Below, one piece after another: positions 58,175-64,000 of a DNA stretch of 64,000 nucleotides. Where the stretch lies: positions 20,879,073 to 20,943,072 of the forward strand of contig JAYEPQ010000007.1 in assembly GCA_036321105.1 (NCBI GenBank), written 5' to 3'. The stretch is from Dracaena cambodiana (taxonomy: Eukaryota > Streptophyta > Magnoliopsida > Asparagales > Asparagaceae). The translations under genes and the position numbers were made by a program. The notes beneath the pieces are model-generated. The model had not been told where the DNA came from. It worked only from the letters and a program-made list of their open reading frames with translations, and did not search any database. Each line of letters begins with the position of its first letter. The stretch's first letter is position 1.

Positions 58175-59970
58175 GAGCTAAAATTACCAAAAAACGTGAG
58201 ACTATGCCCGCATGTAACGCGAGCTATGCCAGCGTGAATTCATTAGATACGAGACTATGCCCGCATACAATGCGGGGCCAAGCTAACGTAAAGTCATCCA
58301 AATGGAGAGCTATGGAAGTGTAGAATGCGAGGCTATGCTCACAACTGAAACACGAATGTAATTCAGTGCGCGAGATTAAAATAGCACACGGATCAAATGC
58401 AGTGCGCTAGGATAAGTCAGCACACAACTTTATCCTCACGTATAACGTTGGGTTAAATCTGCCTAAAAGTAATTCAGATGCGAGATTATATTCGCATAGA
58501 ACACGAGGCTATGCCCACGTACAATGTGTGGCTAAACTAATGTAAAATCATCTAGTGCATGAAGCTAATTCGAGACTAAGCCAACGTAAAGTCATCAGAC
58601 GTGAGGCTAACTCGAAACTAAATCAACATACATGGTTATACTAATGAGCGAGGCTAAGCCAACACACAGAACTCATCCAGAGTACAAAAGTGACAGAAAC
58701 GCAAGGCTATAGAAGCTCCAAAATGCGGGGCCAATTTACAGCCCTGCATAAAACAATTGAAATACAAAACAGTTACATGCAAACAACAAAACGTGAGGCT
58801 ATTTGGCAGCTCGCGTGATTTCTGTTGCGGAAGAAGATGCTAACACAAAGCTAACTTGCAGCCTGGCATAAAACCTTCGGTACACAAAACCAAGCCAGCA
58901 TGCATGATTAATACAGCGTGCGAGGCTAATCCCGAGTTTGAAGATGAATCAGAATACGAGACTAAGTTCCAGCCTTACATAGAAAAAACAAAAAAAAAAT
59001 GCAAAAGCTAAGTTTAGCCTAGCGTGGAAGTGCTATAATGTAAGGATAAGTCTCAACCTTGCACAGACTCATCAGAATGAAAGGCTAAGACCCAGTCCTG
59101 CATAATCTACCACAAAGATGAATTTGTTACCATATGATGAACTCTATGAAGCGCCAAATGAGATTGACACAGGGGTTGGGATCTACAATCAGATAACCTT
59201 GCGTATTATGCGGGGCTAAGCCCGAAGCAAAAAATGCGAGGTTAAACCCCGCGTACAATTCGAGGCCAAACCAACATTAAGTTATTTAAATGCGAGGCTA
59301 TGCTCACGGCTAAAATGCGAAGCTAACTCTCAGTCTCGCGAAAACTTCAAAGAATAAGAAGGCGATCAATTGAATTACAATAACCATTCAAATATGGCCC
59401 ACACAGGGGGTGGGCCTCATACCAATAAACCTTGTATGCAATGCAAAGCAAACTCTGCACACAATACAATGCCAAGCCAGCGTAAAGTCATCTAAACGTG
59501 AGGTTATGCTCAGCCAAAATGTGAAACTAACTCTCAGCCCCTTATAGACTTTAAGAAGCAGAATATTAAGGTCTATGTTAGAGACTTAAGGTGCCAAGCC
59601 AACTAGCAGCCTTGCGTAATATCCGATGAAGAAGGTGGCCCGTCGACTTACAATGGGCTCATAACCACTCAAATGTGACCCACGTAGGAGCTGAGACCCC
59701 ACATCCAGTAAACATTGCATACAAAGCTAAAATCCAAATATAATGTGACGCTAAGCTCGCATAAAGTCATCTAAATGCGAGGCTATGCCCACGTGCAGTG
59801 CTAAGATATGGCCGAAACTAAAATGCGAAGCTAATTCAGTGTGCGAGGCTAAAGCTGCACACAAGTCCAACCCAGTGTATAACGCAAAGTTATACTAGTC
59901 TAGTCGCGAGGCTCATCCAGTTTAAAATACGAGGCTAAGTTGCGGATATAGGGCTAAGTTCGCATCTTGA
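58175..59970 (+). repeat. 1.8-kb array of ATGCGAGGCTAAGCC words
   Basis: Dozens of degenerate words (GCGAGGCTATGCCC, AGCCAACGTAAAGTCATC, TGCGCGAGGCT) at 20-45-base spacing. A looser higher-order pattern has CACAGGGGTTGGG...AATAAACCTTG blocks near 59170, 59404 and 59683. It is not coding in any frame. Confidence 0.85.
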
Positions 59971-60010
59971 ACGTGCAATAACAAATCAAGTTGTATAAAG
60001 TGCGCATCTC

Positions 60011-60253
60011 GTGAGTGCCTTCAACAAGAAAGTGTGGGAAAGAACTTTCAAAGTAGATAACTTGGTCTTAGCAGTCAGGCGACCAATGATCCTAACGCAT
60101 AAGACTAAAGGCAAATTTCAGCCAAAGTGGGAGGGCCCATTTGTAATAGAGGCGGTCTACTTAAATAGAGCATACCGATTGATTAATCAATATGATCATC
60201 GAATGATGATGCCGATCAACAAAAAAATCCTGAAAAAAATATTATTCTTATAG
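60011..60253 (+). pseudogene. Ty3/gypsy integrase C-terminal domain, isolated
   Basis: An open frame of 80 residues: AFNKKVWERTFKVDNLVLAV, RRPMILTHKTKGKFQPKWEG, PFVIEAVYLNRAYRLINQ, then MMPINKKILKK. This is the small beta-barrel C-terminus of Ty3/gypsy integrases of the Tat kind. The core with its D, D and E residues is absent. The intact frame at the very end of pol suggests it was left behind by a large internal replacement. Confidence 0.9.
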
Positions 60254-60414
60254 GAATAAAGTAATCCGACCTCTTCAACACAGCAAATAAAGAAATGATG
60301 GTCGTCGCTGAGGTGTAGCTTCGCACCCCAACTTGGGGTACAAAATAAAAATGGATCCTACGTCTCTACGACTATAGATAGGAAAAATATTTGGCATGTA
60401 AGTCCAAATGAAGC

Positions 60415-60935
60415 CCTTGCTAACCTAATCATGCTGAGGGTAAAAAGTATGAATTGCCCAACGCCATTAAGGTAACGGGAAGAGAACAAGTTTCTCGCCA
60501 ACCCCATCATACTGGGAGTAAAAAGTATGAATTGTCCAACACCATCAAAGCAATGGAAAGAGAACAAGTTTCTCACCAACCCATCATGCTGGGGGTAAAA
60601 GTTTGAATTGCCCAACGCCATCAAGCTAATGAAAAAAGAATAAATTTCTCGCCAATCCATCATGCTGGGGTAAAGACATGAACTACTCAACAACATTAAG
60701 GTAATGAGAAGAGAACCAGTTTCTTGCCAACCCATCGTACTGGGGAGTAAAAGTATGAATTGTCCAAAACTGTTAAAGTAAAGAGAAGAGGAAAAGTTTG
60801 GCATTTAAGCCCAAACGAAACCCTCGACAACTTACCATGCTAATGGGTATAGCATGACTAGCCCAACTCAAATGGTAGTTGGTAAAGGCAAATCAAATCC
60901 GTTGATAGCTGAGGGTTTGCTAAAATCCAATGACA
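60415..60935 (+). repeat. Post-integrase array of about 65-80-bp units
   Basis: Five short units (GTATGAATTGCCCAACGCCA, GAGAACAAGTTTCTCGCCAA, CATCATGCTGGGG) are followed by one long unit with CCTCGACAACTTACCATGCT and GAGGGTTTGCTAAAA. It is homologous to 10765-11455. Confidence 0.9.
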
Positions 60936-61031
60936 ATTTGTCACAACAGTATCTAATCAGTAGACCGAGTATGAAATAGTTGATAGTGTTGCTACTAGTG
61001 AATCTTTGAAGAGAAGGTACGTTAATCTAAT

Positions 61032-61400
61032 CAATGTTTAAAATAGTGATAACGGTAATGTAACGTTTTGCGTCTGTTAGATTATGTTGCATATAGCGTA
61101 ACGTATAGCATACGTTATGTAATTTCCTATTTATTTAATTAAAAAATTATAAAACTATATAAAATAAATTTTATAAATTAAAAAATAAATTTAAAATTTC
61201 TAAAAAAAGAATATAAAATTATTTTGTAATGCATAATCTATTCTAATTTTCTATTAAGTTTTACAAGAATTTTCATATTTATCTTTATAAGTTATATTAA
61301 GTATACAATCGTAATTCCAGTCATCATCTAAACAAGAAAACAAGATTCCAATATTTTTATTTCAATTCCAGTTATTATCATTATTGTTATTTATATTTTG
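61032..61400 (-). mobile_element. Left end of a second BED-type hAT
   Basis: CAATGTTTAAAATAGTGATAACGGTAATGTAACG at 61032, split here as CAATGTTTAAAATAGTGATA plus AACG words, matches the left end of the 41435 element, including GTTGCATATAGCGTAACG-like sequence and the AT-rich subterminal part. The transposase part is missing; a different hAT follows. Confidence 0.7.
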
Positions 61401-61589
61401 TAATGTTCAATTTATATTTTTTGTAATTGTTGATTTCAGTTCAATTAAATATTCAATAGAATCAACAAATATGATAATATCAATAATCGGAGAGGAATTA
61501 TAACAAGAGAATAAGAAAATAATTGTAAATTAGCAAGTTAATTCCACAAGCAATCAACAAGCTAACAATTAATCAAGTAAGACAATTAC

Positions 61590-62525
61590 AGTAATTCGTT
61601 AATAGTCAAAATAATATTAGGATAGCAATCTGCAATTTTGACATACTCAAGAATTTCAACTGATGACATTGACATATTTGGCAGAGTCATCTTCAACACT
61701 TTTAGTTCAGAAAATAAAATCATCTAAATCCACATCCGACATATTGTTATGAGAAAAAGTATTGGCAAAATTAATACAACACTCTCTTAATTCATTATCA
61801 TCCAATGACTTCAACTTTTTTGAATCCAATGACTTCAACTTTTTTTGAATACAACACTCTCTTTATCAATTGCTTGATTTTTACTTAATCTTACTCTTAG
61901 TTCATTCCTAGATTCCTTGTTGGCCATATACTCAATACTATTCTCATGTTCTTTGAGTTTTTCACTAAGATGCCTCCAATCTCTAAATCCATTAGTTGCT
62001 AATGCAGTTTTATTATTATTAGATTTAAACAACTTACAACAAAAACACTATACTTTATCCACATGTTTAGAATAAACTAACCATTTTCGATCACTAGGCT
62101 CTCCAATACTTAACTTCCTAGTATAATAACCATATGAAAAATGCCTAGATGTGTTATCTTAAGGAAACACAAGATTCAATTCTCTAATAGGCCCTTTTTT
62201 AACCAAAATGTCTCTTGATTTATTATCAATATTATACCAATTTCTAGGATCATAAATATCAAAAGAATGGGTTGGTTGTTCATCAACTATTACATTTTTA
62301 ATAATAGATTCATTTGGTACATCATTATGCTCACTCAAATTATCAATATCCTCATTATTTTGATTTTGTTCATTTACATTTTCATTTGAATTTTCAACAT
62401 TATCATTACTTAATCCATCCAAATTTTCATTAGAAGAACTTGCTATTTTAACAAATTATTGGGCCCCCTTTAGATTTTGAGCCCTGGGCAGGTGCACAGC
62501 CCGCACCTACCCAAGGCCGGCCCTG
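61590..62525 (-). mobile_element. TTF/zinc-finger-MYM-type hAT derivative with internal deletion
   Basis: The right end (minus-strand start) reads CAGGGCCGGCCTTGGGTAGG, the known terminus style of this plant hAT group. On the minus strand the N-terminus has DPRNWYNID, RDILVKKGPIRELNLVFP, HFSYGYYTRKLS, a CFCCKLF finger and NGFRDWRHLSEKLKEHENS. It then jumps to C-terminal remnants (near 61700). The central catalytic region is gone. The left terminus was not found. Confidence 0.8.
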
Positions 62526-62689
62526 GTTCTCACCCACTGTGGGGATGTTATATCATTTGCATTAATTATATGCCACCCTAGGGAACCAACATATCTCTTT
62601 TTAGGAGTTTTACCAATTGAATCCATTGCATTGCATTTACCTGTTATGCATGATAGAGATCTCTAGACAGTAATTTGCAATGATAAATA

Positions 62690-63149
62690 TAAATTTATTG
62701 CATATCTATATAGTATCTTGCAAAAATTTATTGTTGATAATGAGGTAAAAGTTTCGGTTCTCATTAAGAGGTTTTTTATTGGAACTGTGGAGAATTTACA
62801 CATTCAATGTACAGATTCATATAAAACTTCGAAAAAAGATTGCTTTCACGATCTATGGCGATGAAACTTTTTGGGATCCTCATATCAACCAACTTTCAAT
62901 GAGGTTCATTCGATTACTTTCATTGCCAGTGTCTCTCCAGATCTACCATCATTTGAAGGAAGTTCACCACAGAAGCTAGTTCCTTCTACCCTGCCTTTGT
63001 TCAAATGTGTGTGAGGTAGAGTTCTTGACTACATCATGACCCAATTGGAATATTTTATAGAAGGATGCTGATAAATTCAACCCTGATGTCTTTTTACGTT
63101 TCTTATCTTCACATTTATTAGATTTGAATACTTTGAAGTCGGAGAGAAT
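62690..63149 (+). pseudogene. Chromovirus integrase end / chromodomain remnant
   Basis: FIVDNEVKVS and KRFFIGTVENLHIQ (about 62730-62805) match FTVDDEVMVRVRPERFPPGT of the chromovirus at 35032. SSHLLDLNTLKSERIDG just before the LTR matches its C-terminus. Frames shift several times. Confidence 0.7.
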
Positions 63150-63508
63150 TGATGGAGATTGATCTCATATGATAGGATTTTTTTTAATTTCGTTTAATTT
63201 TAAAATCAGATCTGATAGGATTTTATTTGATAGGATTCTATTAGGATTTTGTTCTTTCCTGTATTGTTGGAGTTTTCCTATAAAAACGCTTTGTATGACG
63301 TATTTTGAAATGATGAATGAAGTATTGAAATTTGAGAAAACTCTGCGTGGGTTTGTGTGATTGAAAAGAAATCTCTACTCGTGGATTTATTGAGAGTGGG
63401 CGTGGATTTGCCTATGTAGATTTCCAAATTTTTTGTTTTCTTCCCCAATTACTCTGTTCTTTCCCAATTTCCAAATCTCTAACTCTAATCCACTTCTGTC
63501 CAGCGTCA
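63150..63508 (+). mobile_element. Chromovirus 3' LTR, diverged relative
   Basis: Begins TGATGGAGATTG and ends CCAGCGTCA (359 bp). It shares the layout and many words of the 35544 LTR (GGAGTTTTCCTATA, TGAGAAA, CGTGGATT, GAGAGTGGGCGTGG) but is too different to be from the same insertion. Confidence 0.82.
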
Positions 63509-63539
63509 CTATTTCCTTGTTTATTAATTTTTTTCTTGC

Positions 63540-64000
63540 TTAACTTGTATACTCAATGTATGATAGAGTAATCGCCAATGTCAGAACATGTGATTTAACA
63601 AGTGATTTTTCTATCACAATTGGATTGCATCAAGGATCTGCATTGAGCCCGTTCTTATTTGCTATAGTAATGGTTAGGCTTACTAGAGCTATTCAGAATG
63701 AGATATCTTGGTGTATGCTATTTGCTGATAATATTGTCTTAGTTGATAAGATAAGAGTAGCGGTAAATACCAAGCTAGAGTTATGGAGGTATACATTAGA
63801 ATCTAGAGATTTTAAATAGAGTAGGTTTAAAACAGAGTATATGGAGTGTAAATTTAGTAAACGACGGACTATAGACTATAATGCTGTAAAACTGGATGAT
63901 CAAAAGATATAAATGAGCAGTCAGTTTAGGTATTTAGGTTCTATTGATATTAACCATAGGATACAAGCTGGTTGGTTGAAATGGAGGAGGACAACGGGAG
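63540..64000 (+). pseudogene. RTE-like LINE reverse transcriptase fragment (runs off window)
   Basis: MYDRVIANVRT, then ITIGLHQGSALSPFLFAIVM, AIQNEISWCMLFADNIVLVD and NTKLELWRYTLESRDFK match plant LINE reverse transcriptases. The catalytic box is FADN rather than FADD. An in-frame stop follows at about 63818, and homologous sequence (TEYMECKFSKRR, FRYLGSI) continues beyond it to the window end. The 5' part is missing; the chromovirus LTR ends 30 bases upstream. Confidence 0.88.

Larger units (their letters stand above)
53640..60935 (+). mobile_element. Non-autonomous Tat/Ogre-like retrotransposon carrying host gene fragments
   Basis: Order: LTR (about 53640-54255), primer site TGGCGACCAC at 54261, GGCGTCATCGCC array, GCGGGATGCAACC array, captured gene fragments (55190-58165), GCGAGGCTA-word array (58175-59970), integrase C-terminus (60011-60253), and post-integrase unit array (60415-60930). 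The LTR matches those at 3195 and 9328. No gag, reverse transcriptase or RNase H was found. A 3' LTR is absent; hAT sequence begins at 61032. The left border is uncertain because the first part of the LTR differs from the relatives. Confidence 0.75.

Noticed and set aside
60358..60804. Minus-strand open frame of 148 residues with internal repeats
   Set aside because: Pure reflection of the post-integrase repeat array; no codon signal.

Overview
This window reads as nuclear DNA of a flowering plant. It is AT-rich, its genes have short exons and very long introns with GT..AG borders, and it is filled with plant transposable elements: Ty3/gypsy chromovirus, Tat/Ogre-like LTR elements, several hAT families, MITEs and RTE-type LINE pieces. 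No prokaryotic gene organisation is present, and I cannot name the species.

Host genes: two genes are recognisable on the + strand. The first is WAPL (cohesin-release factor), with exon pieces at 1-447, 2156-2479, 38648-38771 or 38805, 46692-46786 and 46866-46947. Two frameshifts, an 84-bp exon duplication and a duplicated splice acceptor suggest this copy is damaged. Its intron from 2480 to 38647 is about 36 kb. Inside that intron, on the same strand, lie six intact, phase-compatible exons of DNA polymerase lambda (12144-27984). They include all three catalytic aspartates, but the N-terminal (BRCT) and C-terminal exons are absent.

Mobile DNA, in order: a minus-strand Tat-type LTR (3195-3784) with 3' array remnants; an old chromovirus 5' LTR (5811-6176); a 141-bp tandem repeat (7308-7730); a plus-strand Tat-type LTR, leader and repeat arrays (9328-12035); a decayed BED-hAT (13.4-16.7 kb); a short LINE/SINE tail with target duplication (26571-26668); a complete but dead chromovirus with CATAC target duplication (29514-35908); a 733-bp tandem duplication (38828-40290); two related MITEs, one carrying a 4.2-kb hAT with perfect 8-bp target duplication (41435-45640); a Tourist-like MITE (49053-49492); a 2.3-kb hAT (49943-52289); a large Tat-type element (about 53.6-60.9 kb); hAT ends (61.0-62.5 kb); a chromovirus 3' end (62.7-63.5 kb); and a LINE reverse transcriptase at the edge.

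The most unusual object is the Tat-type family at 53.6-60.9 kb, with relatives at 3.2-4.6 and 9.3-12.0 kb. Its non-coding parts consist almost wholly of degenerate arrays of short words, for example GGCGTCATCGCC. In the 53.6-kb copy the space where gag-pol should be holds sense-strand fragments of unrelated host genes: probably ATG2, clearly AP-4 epsilon, and a PCF11/PCFS4-like gene. A lone integrase C-terminus follows. This looks like a non-autonomous retrotransposon that picked up several host mRNA pieces.
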